From: Vibrio fortis
GTDB lineage: Bacteria; Pseudomonadota; Gammaproteobacteria; Enterobacterales; Vibrionaceae
DNA: 64,000 nt
Assembly (NCBI RefSeq): GCF_024347475.1
Contig: NZ_AP025487.1
Span: forward strand, 1,550,001-1,614,000
Direction of reading: 5' to 3'
Below the pieces are notes generated by a model. It was given only the letters and a program-made list of their open reading frames with translations. It was not told the origin of the DNA and searched no databases. Of the stretch, positions 35,285 to 44,597 are shown one piece after another (within the stretch, counting starts at the first letter, position 1; each line of letters begins with the position of its first letter). A program made the position numbers and the translations under genes.

Positions 35285-36400
35285 TTGAACGCTAAACAAT
35301 CAGTAGGAAAACCAGTAGTACAACTCACTGGTATTAGTAAAAGTTTCGATGGTAAGGAAGTCATCGGCAATCTTGATCTAAATGTCAATCACGGTGAGTT
35401 TCTCACCATCTTAGGTCCATCGGGTTGTGGTAAAACCACAGTACTAAGAATGATTGCGGGCTTTGAAACGGCAGATAATGGTCAAATACTATTAGCTGAC
35501 CAGAATGTTACCCAAGTCCCTGCTGAACAAAGGCACGTAAACACTGTTTTCCAGAGCTACGCCCTATTCCCACATATGACAGTCTTCGACAATGTGGCAT
35601 TTGGTCTATGTATGCAGAAAGTTCCTAGCGCAGAGATTGAACCTCGTGTGATGGACGCCTTGAAAATGGTACGCCTAGAACAGATGGCACAGCGAAAACC
35701 ACACCAACTCTCTGGTGGTCAGCAACAACGTATCGCCATAGCGCGTGCCGTTGTTAACAAGCCTAAAGTTCTACTGCTGGATGAATCTCTGTCTGCTCTG
35801 GATTACAAACTTCGTAAACAGATGCAAATTGAGCTTAAGCAGCTTCAGCGTCAACTTGGGATTACGTTCATTTTTGTAACGCATGATCAAGAAGAAGCGC
35901 TATCGATGTCAGACCGTATTATTGTTATGCGAGACGGTGTTATCGAACAAGATGGTACACCACGTGAAATTTACGAAGAGCCTAAGAACCTATTCGTTGC
36001 GCGTTTCATTGGTGAAATCAACGTGTTTGAAGCAACAGCGATATCTCGTCTTGATGACAAACGCATCGTGGCAAAGATTGAAGGTGAAGATTCGGTTATC
36101 TACCACGATAAAGCAATCTCGGAAGGACAGAATCTGCAAGTTCTACTAAGACCAGAAGATCTTCGAATCGAAGAGATCAAGGAGTCAGAACAGCGCGGTA
36201 TTGTTGGCCATATTATTGAGCGTACCTACAAAGGCATGACCCTAGATTCAGTCGTTGAACTAGAATCTGGTATGCGCGTTATGGTAAGCGAATTCTTCAA
36301 CGAAGATGACCCAGATGTTGATCACTCATTGGGCCAAAAAGTTGCTGTAACTTGGGTTGAGAGCTGGGAAGTGGTACTAGAAGATGAGCAAGAAGTTTAA
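35285..36400 (+). CDS. potA: Spermidine/putrescine import ATPase PotA
   Basis: ABC transporter ATPase of 371 residues: Walker [10 protein letters not shown], signature [14 protein letters not shown], Walker [14 protein letters not shown]-loop [10 protein letters not shown], and a C-terminal TOBE domain. It energises polyamine import with PotBC and PotD. The start is TTG 35285: there is no in-frame ATG or GTG between the preceding stop (35231) and the conserved region, and AAGGTGGAG lies upstream at a rather long spacing. Weak initiation is therefore likely. The 3' end overlaps potB by 17 bases. Confidence 0.95.
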   Translation: MNAKQSVGKPVVQLTGISKSFDGKEVIGNLDLNVNHGEFLTILGPSGCGKTTVLRMIAGFETADNGQILLADQNVTQVPAEQRHVNTVFQSYALFPHMTVFDNVAFGLCMQKVPSAEIEPRVMDALKMVRLEQMAQRKPHQLSGGQQQRIAIARAVVNKPKVLLLDESLSALDYKLRKQMQIELKQLQRQLGITFIFVTHDQEEALSMSDRIIVMRDGVIEQDGTPREIYEEPKNLFVARFIGEINVFEATAISRLDDKRIVAKIEGEDSVIYHDKAISEGQNLQVLLRPEDLRIEEIKESEQRGIVGHIIERTYKGMTLDSVVELESGMRVMVSEFFNEDDPDVDHSLGQKVAVTWVESWEVVLEDEQEV

Positions 36401-37241
36401 TTTACAAAACGCCATTATCGCTTTGATCACTGGTTGGCTTGTTATTTTCGTGATGATTCCAAACATCATGATCATCGGTACAAGCTTTCTAACTAGAGAT
36501 GAAGCGAATCTTATCGAGATGACTTTTACACTCGATAACTACGCGCGTTTAGCTGATCCACTGTACTTCAAAGTGTTGGCGCATTCGTTCTACATGGCGA
36601 TTGTGGCTACTCTACTTTGTTTAGTGATTGGCTACCCGTTTGCTTACATCGTGGCAAAAATGCCGGCTAAGTGGCGCCCATTCATGCTGTTCTTAGTGAT
36701 AGTTCCTTTTTGGACCAACTCACTGATTCGTACTTACGGTTTGAAGATCGTATTGGGTACTCAAGGCGTGTTGAACAAAAGCTTAATGGCGCTCGAAATC
36801 ATCGACAAACCGATGCGTATTATGTACACCGAAACGGCTGTGATGATCGGTCTGGTATACATCTTATTGCCATTTATGATTTTGCCACTCTACTCTGCGA
36901 TTGAGAAGTTGGACGATACCTATATCGAAGCAGCAAAAGACTTGGGTGCGAATAAGTTGCAGACGCTACTTAAAGTCATCTTGCCATTGACAATGCCAGG
37001 TATTATTGGCGGCTGCTTGCTTGTTCTATTACCAGCGCTAGGTATGTTCTATATTTCCGATCTTCTGGGCGGAGCGAAGAACCTATTGATTGGTAACGTG
37101 ATTAAGAGCCAAGTATTGAATGCTCGAGATTGGCCTTTTGGTGCAGCAACCAGTATTGCACTAACCGCTGCTATGGCTGTGATGCTTTATGCCTACTATC
37201 GTGCAGGCAAGCTATTGAATAAAAAGGTGGAGCTAGACTAA
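36384..37241 (+). CDS. potB: Spermidine/putrescine permease PotB
   Basis: Inner-membrane permease of 285 residues with six helices and the EAA loop [20 protein letters not shown], which contacts PotA. It overlaps potA upstream and shares one base with potC downstream. Confidence 0.95.
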   Translation: MSKKFNLQNAIIALITGWLVIFVMIPNIMIIGTSFLTRDEANLIEMTFTLDNYARLADPLYFKVLAHSFYMAIVATLLCLVIGYPFAYIVAKMPAKWRPFMLFLVIVPFWTNSLIRTYGLKIVLGTQGVLNKSLMALEIIDKPMRIMYTETAVMIGLVYILLPFMILPLYSAIEKLDDTYIEAAKDLGANKLQTLLKVILPLTMPGIIGGCLLVLLPALGMFYISDLLGGAKNLLIGNVIKSQVLNARDWPFGAATSIALTAAMAVMLYAYYRAGKLLNKKVELD

Positions 37242-38011
37242 TGGGTCGCACAGTTAAGTTCAGCTTTATGACATTGGTATATGGTTTCCTATATCTGCCA
37301 ATCATCGTATTAATTGCTAACTCCTTTAATGCGAACAAGTTTGGTATGAAATGGGGCGGTTTTACGACTAAGTGGTACGACGCGCTGATAAACAACGATA
37401 GCCTTATGCAGGCAGCGTGGCACTCTCTAAATGTTGCTGTGTTTTCTGCAACGGCAGCTACAATTGTAGGTAGTTTAACGGCGGTTGCCTTGTTCCGATA
37501 CCAGTTCAAAGGCAAAGGCGTCGTAAACACAATGTTGTTCGTTGTAATGATGTCACCAGACATTGTTATGGCGATCTCATTGCTGGCTCTGTTCTTGGTG
37601 ATGGGCGTTCAGTTAGGGTTCTTTACCCTACTCGCTGCTCACATCACGTTCTGCCTACCGTTCGTTGTGGTGACAGTTTACAGCCGCTTGAACGGATTTG
37701 ATGTCAAAATGCTTGAAGCAGCAAAAGACTTAGGTGCGAGCGAATGGACGATTTTGAAACAGATCATCCTACCGCTAGCGAAACCTGCGGTTGCTGCGGG
37801 CTGGTTATTGAGCTTTACCTTGTCTTTAGACGACGTAATCATAAGCTCTTTTGTAACGGGTCCAACTTATGAAATCTTACCATTGAAGATTTACTCAATG
37901 GTTAAAGTGGGAATTTCACCCGAGGTTAACGCCCTTGCAACGGTCATGCTTGTGGTCTCATTGATACTAGTGGTTGCGTCTCAATTACTAGCGAGAGAGA
38001 AAATCAAGTAA
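37241..38011 (+). CDS. potC: Spermidine/putrescine permease PotC
   Basis: Second permease of 256 residues with an EAA loop [19 protein letters not shown] and the typical SLDDVIISSFVTGP segment. It forms the channel with PotB. Confidence 0.95.
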   Translation: MGRTVKFSFMTLVYGFLYLPIIVLIANSFNANKFGMKWGGFTTKWYDALINNDSLMQAAWHSLNVAVFSATAATIVGSLTAVALFRYQFKGKGVVNTMLFVVMMSPDIVMAISLLALFLVMGVQLGFFTLLAAHITFCLPFVVVTVYSRLNGFDVKMLEAAKDLGASEWTILKQIILPLAKPAVAAGWLLSFTLSLDDVIISSFVTGPTYEILPLKIYSMVKVGISPEVNALATVMLVVSLILVVASQLLAREKIK

Positions 38012-38105
38012 ACCTCAAGTGTTATTCATAAACAGAATGGTGATGTCATCATTCTGTTTCTCTATCTACTGCCTTTGGGCAACGTTTAGTTTGGAGCTAA
38101 CGTCA

Positions 38106-39140
38106 ATGAAAAAATGGGCTACTTTATTAGCTGGTAGTGCATGTGCGCTTTCTATGTTTTCTGCATCTGTTACTGCAGAAGAGAACAAAGAACTAGTGTT
38201 TATGAACTGGGGTCCTTACATCAATAGTGAGATCCTAGAACAGTTCACGAACGAAACAGGTATCAAGGTTATCTACTCTACTTACGAGTCGAATGAAACT
38301 TTATACGCAAAGCTAAAAACACATAACAAAGGCTACGACCTTGTTGTGCCATCAACCTACTTCGTGTCTAAAATGCGCGATGAAGGCATGTTGCAAAAAA
38401 TTGATAAGTCTAAGCTAAGTAACTTTACTAACCTAGACACTAACTACCTAGATAAGCCATACGATCCAAACAACGACTACTCTATTCCTCACGTTGTTGC
38501 GATCACTGGTCTTGCTGTAAATACAGATATGTATGACCCAGAAGATTTTCAAAGCTGGGCTGATCTGTGGAAGCCAGAGCTTGAAGGTCAGTTGATGATG
38601 ATGGATGACACGCGTGAAGTGTTCCATATCGCTCTTCGTAAACTCGGTTATTCAGGCAACACAACAGATGAAAAGCAGATCGATGAAGCTTACGCTGAGC
38701 TGCAAAAGCTGATGCCAAACGTACTTGTGTTTAACTCTGATAACCCAGGTGCGCCATACATGTCTGGTGAAGTTGGTTTAGGTATGCTTTGGAACGGCTC
38801 TGCAGCAGCAGCGCAAAATGAAGGTTTACCAATTAAGCTAGTATTCCCGAAAGAAGGTGGTATTGGTTGGGTAGACAACTTTGCTATCAGCTCTGGTGCA
38901 GTGAACGTAGAAGCGGCTCACAAGATGATTGACTTCCTACTACGTCCTGAAATCGCAGAACAAATCTCTCGCGATACTGGTTACCTAACAGCAGTAAAAG
39001 CTTCGAATGAGAAGTTCAAAGATAGCCCTGCACTGTTCCCTTCTCAAGAAGATCTGGATCGTGTTGAATGGCAGGCTGCTGTCGGTGACAAAACAGTAAA
39101 ATACGAAGATTACTTCATGAAGTTGAAAGCAGGCCAGTAA
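38106..39140 (+). CDS. potD: Polyamine-binding periplasmic protein PotD (first copy)
   Basis: Exported substrate-binding protein of 344 residues with a signal peptide (MKKWATLLAGSACALSMFSA) and the PotD motifs FMNWGPYINSEILEQF, YDLVVPSTYFVSKM, MMMDDTREVFHIALRKLGYS and LGMLWNGSA. The start at ATG 38106 has GGAG 9 bases upstream and opens the signal peptide; an earlier in-frame ATG at 38019 does not. It is one of two tandem PotD paralogues. Vibrio PotD1 and PotD2 differ in ligand preference, which cannot be read here. Confidence 0.93.
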   Translation: MKKWATLLAGSACALSMFSASVTAEENKELVFMNWGPYINSEILEQFTNETGIKVIYSTYESNETLYAKLKTHNKGYDLVVPSTYFVSKMRDEGMLQKIDKSKLSNFTNLDTNYLDKPYDPNNDYSIPHVVAITGLAVNTDMYDPEDFQSWADLWKPELEGQLMMMDDTREVFHIALRKLGYSGNTTDEKQIDEAYAELQKLMPNVLVFNSDNPGAPYMSGEVGLGMLWNGSAAAAQNEGLPIKLVFPKEGGIGWVDNFAISSGAVNVEAAHKMIDFLLRPEIAEQISRDTGYLTAVKASNEKFKDSPALFPSQEDLDRVEWQAAVGDKTVKYEDYFMKLKAGQ

Positions 39141-39162
39141 GGTCTATAATAATTTCAATGCA

Positions 39163-39187
39163 ATAGGCAGCTTAGGCTGCCTATTTT
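39163..39187 (+). terminator. Terminator between the two potD genes
   Basis: 9-base-pair stem ATAGGCAGC/GCTGCCTAT with TTAG loop followed by TTTTCGT. It implies that the second potD is transcribed mainly from its own promoter. Confidence 0.8.
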
Positions 39188-39282
39188 CGTATTAGACTGC
39201 TATAATCCGACGCGATTTTTATAAATCGATTCACATTGGGTCCGCAACCCAGATTCAAATCAAACAAATGAACGGAACAGTA

Positions 39283-40320
39283 ATGAAAAAAACACTGTAT
39301 ACCGGCGCATTGTGTGCTGCTACCTTACTTTCAACTCCTTCTTTCGCAGCTGACCAAGAACTGTACTTCTACAACTGGTCTGAATATATCCCTAACGAAG
39401 TGTTAGAAGATTTCACTGAAGAGACTGGAATTAAAGTTATCTACTCTACCTATGAGTCTAACGAAAGCATGTACGCTAAGTTAAAAACTCAAGGTTCAGG
39501 TTACGACCTAGTTGTACCTTCTACGTACTTCGTATCTAAGATGCGTAAAGAAGGCATGCTTCAAGAGCTAGACAAATCTAAGCTAACTCACTTTGCTGAT
39601 TTGGATCCAAACTACCTAGATAAGCCATTTGACCCAAGCAACAGCTACTCTATTCCATATATCTGGGGTGCAACGGGTATTGGCATTAATTCAGACATGC
39701 TAGACAAGTCTTCTGTTAAATCATGGGATGACCTATGGGATACACAGTGGGAAGGTCAGCTGATGATGATGGACGACTCTCGTGAAGTATTCCACATCGC
39801 TTTAACTAAACTGGGTTACTCTCCAAACACCACTAACCCAGACGAAATAAAAGCAGCTTACGAAGAGCTGAAAAAACTGATGCCAAACGTATTAGTATTC
39901 AACTCAGATTTCCCTGCAAACCCTTACCTTGCTGGCGAAGTATCATTAGGTATGCTTTGGAACGGTTCTGCTTACATGGCACGTCAAGAAGGTGCAACCA
40001 TTGACATCATCTGGCCAGAGAAAGGCGCAATCTTCTGGATGGACAGCCTTGCGATTCCATCGGGTGCGAAAAACGTAGATGCGGCACACAAGATGATCGA
40101 CTTCCTACTTCGCCCTGAAAACGCAGCGAAAATCGCACTAGAGATCGGTTACCCAACGCCAGTGAAAACGGCATACCCTCTCCTACCAAAAGAGTTTGCT
40201 GAAGACCAGAACGTTTTCCCACCACAATCTGTAATGGACAACGGTGTATGGCAAGACGAAGTGGGTGAAGCGAGCGTGATTTATGACGAGTACTTCCAAA
40301 AACTAAAAGTTAACAACTAA
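39283..40320 (+). CDS. potD: Polyamine-binding periplasmic protein PotD (second copy)
   Basis: 345-residue paralogue of the upstream PotD, very similar along its whole length. It has a signal peptide (MKKTLYTGALCAATLLSTPS), then FYNWSEYIPNEVLEDF, YDLVVPSTYFVSKM, MMMDDSREVFHIALTKLGYS and LGMLWNGSAYMAR. The start is ATG 39283; an upstream in-frame ATG would add five residues. Differences in the ligand-cleft stretch (IIWPEKGAIFWMDSLAIPSG here, where the first copy has VFPKEGGIGWVDNFAISSG) suggest different polyamine preference, as reported for vibrios. Confidence 0.93.
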   Translation: MKKTLYTGALCAATLLSTPSFAADQELYFYNWSEYIPNEVLEDFTEETGIKVIYSTYESNESMYAKLKTQGSGYDLVVPSTYFVSKMRKEGMLQELDKSKLTHFADLDPNYLDKPFDPSNSYSIPYIWGATGIGINSDMLDKSSVKSWDDLWDTQWEGQLMMMDDSREVFHIALTKLGYSPNTTNPDEIKAAYEELKKLMPNVLVFNSDFPANPYLAGEVSLGMLWNGSAYMARQEGATIDIIWPEKGAIFWMDSLAIPSGAKNVDAAHKMIDFLLRPENAAKIALEIGYPTPVKTAYPLLPKEFAEDQNVFPPQSVMDNGVWQDEVGEASVIYDEYFQKLKVNN

Positions 40321-40339
40321 TTTAACTTTAAATGATATT

Positions 40340-40366
40340 GAAAGCGGCTTTAGCCGCTTTCTTTTT
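40340..40366 (+). terminator. Terminator after the second potD
   Basis: 9-base-pair stem GAAAGCGGC/GCCGCTTTC with TTTA loop followed by TTTTT. Confidence 0.92.
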
Positions 40367-40415
40367 ATCTAAACTTTATATAGTATGAAATAAACAACAT
40401 AAAGTGCGGTTAAAT

Positions 40416-41192
40416 ATGAAAGCAAACCCTATATTGGTGATCGTTACTCTTATGCTTTTAGGCTCATTCATCATGCTTGGCTTGAGCTCAGTGACGGACA
40501 TAGATTCAAATTACGACTTATTCTTTGAAACGAATACTCTCATTATCGTTATCTATGTTTATGCGGTTGCTCGCAAAGCTATCGGTCCTCATAAGATCTT
40601 ACACTTCGGCGCCCTGCTCCTTATTTTCAACTTATTCTATGACGTTACCACCGAGCTTGAGCGTCTAGACGAATGGGCTGACCGCCATGAGCTTCTCGAT
40701 ACTATTTTAGAAGACGGTTTATTGCAGATTGCATTCTTGTTGATTGCGATTGGAATAACGCAACTGACCTCATCCATTAAGGCTCAAGGCGATATTGATG
40801 AATTAACGGGTCTCTTCAACCGCAAAAAACTGGATACTGTCACGCTTGAAGAGTTCGATGTTATCTATCTTGATCTTGACGGTTTAAAGCGAGTTAATGA
40901 TCTTAAGGGCCATAACGTCGGTGATCTCATGATCGTGCGTTTTTCCCAAGTGCTGCGTCAGGCCGCTGTGCAAGAAGAGCTATTATTTCGAATTGGTGGT
41001 GATGAGTTTGTTGTGGTTACGCTCAAAGGGCGTGGTGCAGAGTTTATTGAACAGGTTGCGAACCTGCTTCACGGCGAGAATATTCATTTCTCATACGGCG
41101 TGACTCCGGCAACACGTGAGACTTTTCAGCAAGCTTTAGTGGTATCAGATAAAGCCATGTACACCATGAAGAAAGCGAAACACAGTCATTAG
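40416..41192 (+). CDS. Membrane-bound diguanylate cyclase (GGDEF protein)
   Basis: 258-residue protein with about four membrane helices in the first 115 residues and a C-terminal GGDEF domain: DELTGLFNR, YLDLDGLKRVND and the intact active site RIGGDEFVVV. It should make cyclic di-GMP. The feedback I-site RxxD is absent before the active site. The domain is short (about 145 residues) but complete. The start is taken as ATG 40416 rather than the GTG at 40404; neither has a strong ribosome binding site. Confidence 0.88.
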   Translation: MKANPILVIVTLMLLGSFIMLGLSSVTDIDSNYDLFFETNTLIIVIYVYAVARKAIGPHKILHFGALLLIFNLFYDVTTELERLDEWADRHELLDTILEDGLLQIAFLLIAIGITQLTSSIKAQGDIDELTGLFNRKKLDTVTLEEFDVIYLDLDGLKRVNDLKGHNVGDLMIVRFSQVLRQAAVQEELLFRIGGDEFVVVTLKGRGAEFIEQVANLLHGENIHFSYGVTPATRETFQQALVVSDKAMYTMKKAKHSH

Positions 41193-41342
41193 AATGATAA
41201 GTTATTCGGTGAAATGTGTTTCTGAAACGATGCGATGAACGATCTGTTTTTGCACGGTAACTCGCACTTCGTGTGAACTATTACTTGAGTCTCTGTTGGT
41301 TATGCTAGTCTTTTTTTGTTGTAGTTCAGAAGGATAAGAGAC

Positions 41343-41495
41343 GTGAAGCCGATACATGATATTGATGACTATGAAATTGAAACTGATCCAGAGATTCTTG
41401 CTGAGCTAGAAGAAAAACGTCAACTTGTAGACCTGATTCAAAATTACGGGATGACCAGTGAGGAAGCTATCGCTTTCTATGCCAAAAAGCACTAA
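41343..41495 (+). CDS. Small 50-residue acidic protein
   Basis: Starts GTG 41343 with AAGGAT about 9 bases upstream and ends TAA 41495. The translation begins MKPIHDIDDYEIETDPEILA and ends TSEEAIAFYAKKH. It is strongly acidic in the first half and ends in a helix that looks like a small helix-helix domain (NYGMTSEEAIAFYA). It is a free-standing gene with a terminator shortly behind it. Function unknown. Confidence 0.7.
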   Translation: MKPIHDIDDYEIETDPEILAELEEKRQLVDLIQNYGMTSEEAIAFYAKKH

Positions 41496-41547
41496 CGCAA
41501 TATTGGTTATTCATATTGGCTATCCATTAGCATGAGCCATACTCAAA

Positions 41548-41585
41548 AAAACAAGGCATCACATTTTACTGTGATGCCTTGTTTT
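41548..41585. terminator. Bidirectional terminator between the small gene and cobB
   Basis: 16-base-pair perfect stem AAAACAAGGCATCACA / TGTGATGCCTTGTTTT with a 6-base loop, with an A-run and T-run on either side. Confidence 0.92.
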
Positions 41586-41613
41586 CGTTTGTCGTAATAA
41601 GTTAATCACGCTT

Positions 41614-42348
41614 TCAAGCTCTTAAACTGCTCGGCTCTTCGTATAGGAGTTCTGATACTAACTTAGGGACTTCAATACTTGCCTTACCGTAACGCTTTTC
41701 AACAAATTCACTCTCTACGGCACTCGGTTCTAGATTGATTTCTATCGTATGAGCACCGTGCATTTTGGCATCGTGGACGAAGCCAGCAGCTGGGTAAACC
41801 ACGCCAGAGGTACCAATCGAAATAAACAAGTCAGCTTCTTCTAGCGCAGAATAGATGTCACCCATGCGCAGAGGCATTTCTCCAAACCAGACAATGTGAG
41901 GTCTCATTTGTGCTGGGATTTGACAGCAGTGGCATAACTCGCCAGTAAGGATGTCTTCTTTATGTTCGATAACCTGATTGGACTCACTGCAACGCGCTTT
42001 AAGAAGCTCGCCGTGCATGTGTATTACATTCTCGCTGCCGCCTCTCTCGTGAAGGTTATCGATATTTTGTGTAATGATAGTGACCTTCCCTTCTAAACGC
42101 TTCTCAAGCTCTCCTAGCGCTTTGTGTGCTGCATTAGGTTCAATGTCGGGGCTCTGCAGCCCTTTGCGGCGTTTGTTGTAAAATGCCTGAACTAAATCAG
42201 GATCTCGTTGAAAGCCTTCGGGAGTCGCCACATCTTCGATCTTGTGGTTTTCCCATAATCCGTCTTGTGCACGAAAAGTTTGTATTCCTGATTCTGCCGA
42301 GATCCCAGCTCCAGTGAGAATCACGATATTTCTGTATGGGAAATTCAT
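41614..42348 (-). CDS. cobB: NAD-dependent protein deacylase, sirtuin CobB
   Basis: Sirtuin of 244 residues with [32 protein letters not shown], the catalytic histidine in [12 protein letters not shown], a zinc site with [14 protein letters not shown] and [13 protein letters not shown]. It removes acetyl and succinyl groups from lysines, for example on acetyl-CoA synthetase. It is transcribed alone. Confidence 0.95.
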   Translation of the reverse strand: MNFPYRNIVILTGAGISAESGIQTFRAQDGLWENHKIEDVATPEGFQRDPDLVQAFYNKRRKGLQSPDIEPNAAHKALGELEKRLEGKVTIITQNIDNLHERGGSENVIHMHGELLKARCSESNQVIEHKEDILTGELCHCCQIPAQMRPHIVWFGEMPLRMGDIYSALEEADLFISIGTSGVVYPAAGFVHDAKMHGAHTIEINLEPSAVESEFVEKRYGKASIEVPKLVSELLYEEPSSLRA

Positions 42349-42537
42349 ATTACGTCCTTATCAATATGTCACTTTGTAACAGCTTAGCATTGTTCAAATT
42401 CCAACAATAGTTTTGGGGATTAGACCATGGTCTTATGTGCATGTATTCATTGGTCATTTGTGAACTAGCTTGAGTTTTAAATAAGAAAAACTGTGATGAG
42501 AGAAACAATGTGTCGATTTTGATGATGTAGAGCAATT

Positions 42538-42561
42538 AAAAAAGCGACCGAGGCCGCTTTT
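42538..42561 (-). terminator. Terminator after amt
   Basis: On the minus strand, AAAAGCG and CGCTTTTTT pair around a short GC core (one mismatch), ending in a run of six Ts, 43 bases past the amt stop. Confidence 0.8.
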
Positions 42562-42603
42562 AGATTGGGGTTAGAATGACCAGAAGATAATTCGTATTGA
42601 AAC

Positions 42604-43824
42604 TTAATCTTCACTCACAGATGAGATCTTATGAATAGAAAGATCTGCACCGTTGAATTCGTCTTCTTCGCTCAAACGAAGGCCCGTTACTTTGTTAAGG
42701 ATGCCATAGACGATAAATGCACCGCCAACTGCAACCGCGATGCCTGCGATAGTACCTAAAACCTGTACCACAAAGCTCACACCACCTAGTCCCCAGAATG
42801 CTTGTTGGCCAAAGATGCCAGCAGCGATACCGCCCCACGCGCCACAAACGCCATGCAGAGGCCACACACCCAGAACATCGTCGATCTTGGTTTTGTTTTG
42901 CATGTAGGTAAATAAGTAAACGAACAGCGCACCTGCTACACCACCTGTTACGAGTGCACCGAGTGGATGCATCAAATCAGAACCTGCACAAACAGCGACT
43001 AATCCAGCTAAAGGGCCATTGTGAATGAAGCCAGGGTCATTTTTGCCAGCAAACAGTGCTGCGAGAATACCGCCAACCATCGCCATCAGCGAGTTCATTG
43101 CGACTAAGCCACTAATGCCATTGATCGCCTGCGCTGACATTACATTAAAGCCAAACCAACCAACACAAAGAATCCATGCGCCAAGTGCTAAGAAAGGAAT
43201 GTTTGATGGTGCGAAGTTGGTGTGTTTGCCTGCACGAATACGCCCTTTACGCATACCCAAAAAATAAACTGCGACTAATGCAATCCAACCACCTACACCG
43301 TGGACCACGATTGAGCCGGCGAAGTCATGGAAGCCATAACCAAACTGCGCCTCAAACCAATCTTGTAGGCCAAAATTCCCATTCCAAATAATCCCTTCGA
43401 AAAATGGATATACCAGCCCAACTGTAAACAGGGTTGCTAATAGTACTGGGTAGAAACGCGCACGCTCTGCGATACCACCAGATACAATTGCTGGAATCGC
43501 TGCAGCAAACGTCATTAAGAAAAAGAACTTCACTAACTCATAGCCATTAGCTTGAGCTAAGGTATCGGCATCAGCAAAAAAGTGTGCACCATAAGCAACC
43601 CAATAACCGATAAAGAAATACGCGATGGCTGAAACGCCAAAATCCGCAAGGATCTTTACCAAGGCGTTGACTTGGTTTTTCTTTCTTACAGTACCCACTT
43701 CCAGGAAGGCAAAACCTGCGTGCATCAAAAAGACCATGATGGCACCCAGTAGTAAAAACAGTGTGTCCGAACTTTGCGTCAAGTTCTGTACTGCGCTATG
43801 AACTTGCTCGACTGACTGGCTCAT
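42604..43824 (-). CDS. amt: Ammonium transporter Amt
   Basis: Amt/MEP/Rh family channel of 406 residues with 11 expected helices. Family motifs are visible: FLMHAGFAFLEVGTVRKKN, FDFAGSIVVHGVGGW as HDFAGSIVVHGVGGW, and GVCGAWGGIAAGIFG near the C-terminal histidine region. The start is ATG 43824, with AAGGAG 9 bases upstream; an in-frame ATG 11 codons earlier lacks this. No glnK lies next to it. A sigma-54 promoter and a possible NtrC site upstream fit nitrogen-limitation control. Confidence 0.95.
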   Translation of the reverse strand: MSQSVEQVHSAVQNLTQSSDTLFLLLGAIMVFLMHAGFAFLEVGTVRKKNQVNALVKILADFGVSAIAYFFIGYWVAYGAHFFADADTLAQANGYELVKFFFLMTFAAAIPAIVSGGIAERARFYPVLLATLFTVGLVYPFFEGIIWNGNFGLQDWFEAQFGYGFHDFAGSIVVHGVGGWIALVAVYFLGMRKGRIRAGKHTNFAPSNIPFLALGAWILCVGWFGFNVMSAQAINGISGLVAMNSLMAMVGGILAALFAGKNDPGFIHNGPLAGLVAVCAGSDLMHPLGALVTGGVAGALFVYLFTYMQNKTKIDDVLGVWPLHGVCGAWGGIAAGIFGQQAFWGLGGVSFVVQVLGTIAGIAVAVGGAFIVYGILNKVTGLRLSEEDEFNGADLSIHKISSVSED

Positions 43825-43906
43825 TAAAGCTAACTCCTTTTGCTTTATCATTTGCACTTATTATGTGCGAGTTAAATGATGTAATTATTTAAAGACTCAA
43901 TAGCTA

Positions 43907-43922
43907 CGCAAGATGTGTTCCA
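43907..43922 (-). promoter_or_regulatory. Sigma-54 promoter of amt
   Basis: The minus strand reads TGGAACACATCTTGCG, with exactly 10 bases between GG and GC (one mismatch in the -24 block, one in the -12 block). Transcription would start about 72 bases before the amt ATG. Confidence 0.75.
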
Positions 43923-44041
43923 TTCCTTTCGAACCAAATATTCGCAGTCTGCACTCCTTTTTAACTTGCTGATTATCCTTGGCTTTATTGTTTGGTGGCA
44001 CAAGTTTGGTGAGCTACAGTGCGCGAGCTTTGATTTTTATT

Positions 44042-44058
44042 TGCACCAACATAGTGAA
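44042..44058. promoter_or_regulatory. Candidate NtrC binding site for amt
   Basis: TGCACCAACATAGTGAA matches the NtrC pattern TGCAC-N7-GTGCA with one mismatch, about 150 bases upstream of the predicted amt transcription start, a usual enhancer distance. Confidence 0.5.
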
Positions 44059-44130
44059 TTGCACCATAAAAGAGCGTGCAACATCGGGCTCGAGATTTAG
44101 ACGGTTAAGAGGTAAAGATAGAGAGATTAA

Positions 44131-44155
44131 AAAACCCAGCGCTGGGCTGGGTTTT
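44131..44155 (-). terminator. Terminator of the fdh operon
   Basis: 10-base-pair stem AAAACCCAGC/GCTGGGTTTT with a 5-base loop. On the minus strand it ends in TTTT followed by TTAATCTC, 25 bases past the last gene. Confidence 0.85.
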
Positions 44156-44180
44156 AATTAGGAGAACTCTGGGAGTGCTA

Positions 44181-44597
44181 TTACAAGTTTGGTCCTGTCG
44201 ACGCTTTTTGTGGTAGACCCTGCTTCAGACGCGTCATTCCTTGGTACATACGAATGAACCAAACGACGATAGCAACAGCACCAAACAACATACCTACGTA
44301 AGGGATGTAATATGCGATTTCATCGATGAAATGGCTCTTATACCAGTAGTCGTTTACACCGACCAAAACGCCATTTGATGTCGCAACTGTAACAATCAAT
44401 ACCACAAAGTAAGTCAGATTGAGGAAGAAAGTGCGAATCAGGCCGTAGTAATGAGAGTCAACGACTTCACCATCTTCCCCTTTGTCTAAGCGATAGCCAG
44501 CGTAAACAATCGCGATCACACCAGAAATCAGACAGGTAAATGGCGTAAAGCAACTTAATATGTAAGCAACCCATATACCCTTATGAGGTTTGTTCAT
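44181..44597 (-). CDS. Small membrane protein of the formate dehydrogenase operon (DUF4870-like)
   Basis: Protein of 138 residues with three or four hydrophobic segments, starting MNKPHKGIWVAYILSCFTPF, the kind of layout seen in DUF4870 proteins. It overlaps the gamma-subunit gene by 17 bases and is the last gene of the operon. Its role in formate respiration is unknown. Confidence 0.7.
   Translation of the reverse strand: MNKPHKGIWVAYILSCFTPFTCLISGVIAIVYAGYRLDKGEDGEVVDSHYYGLIRTFFLNLTYFVVLIVTVATSNGVLVGVNDYWYKSHFIDEIAYYIPYVGMLFGAVAIVVWFIRMYQGMTRLKQGLPQKASTGPNL

Larger units (their letters stand above)
43825..44180. other. amt promoter region and end of the fdh operon
   Basis: No gene. It contains the amt sigma-54 promoter (43907-43922), a candidate NtrC site (44042-44058), a looser TTGCAC-N11-GTGCAA repeat just beyond it, and the fdh terminator (44131-44155). 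Confidence 0.7.
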
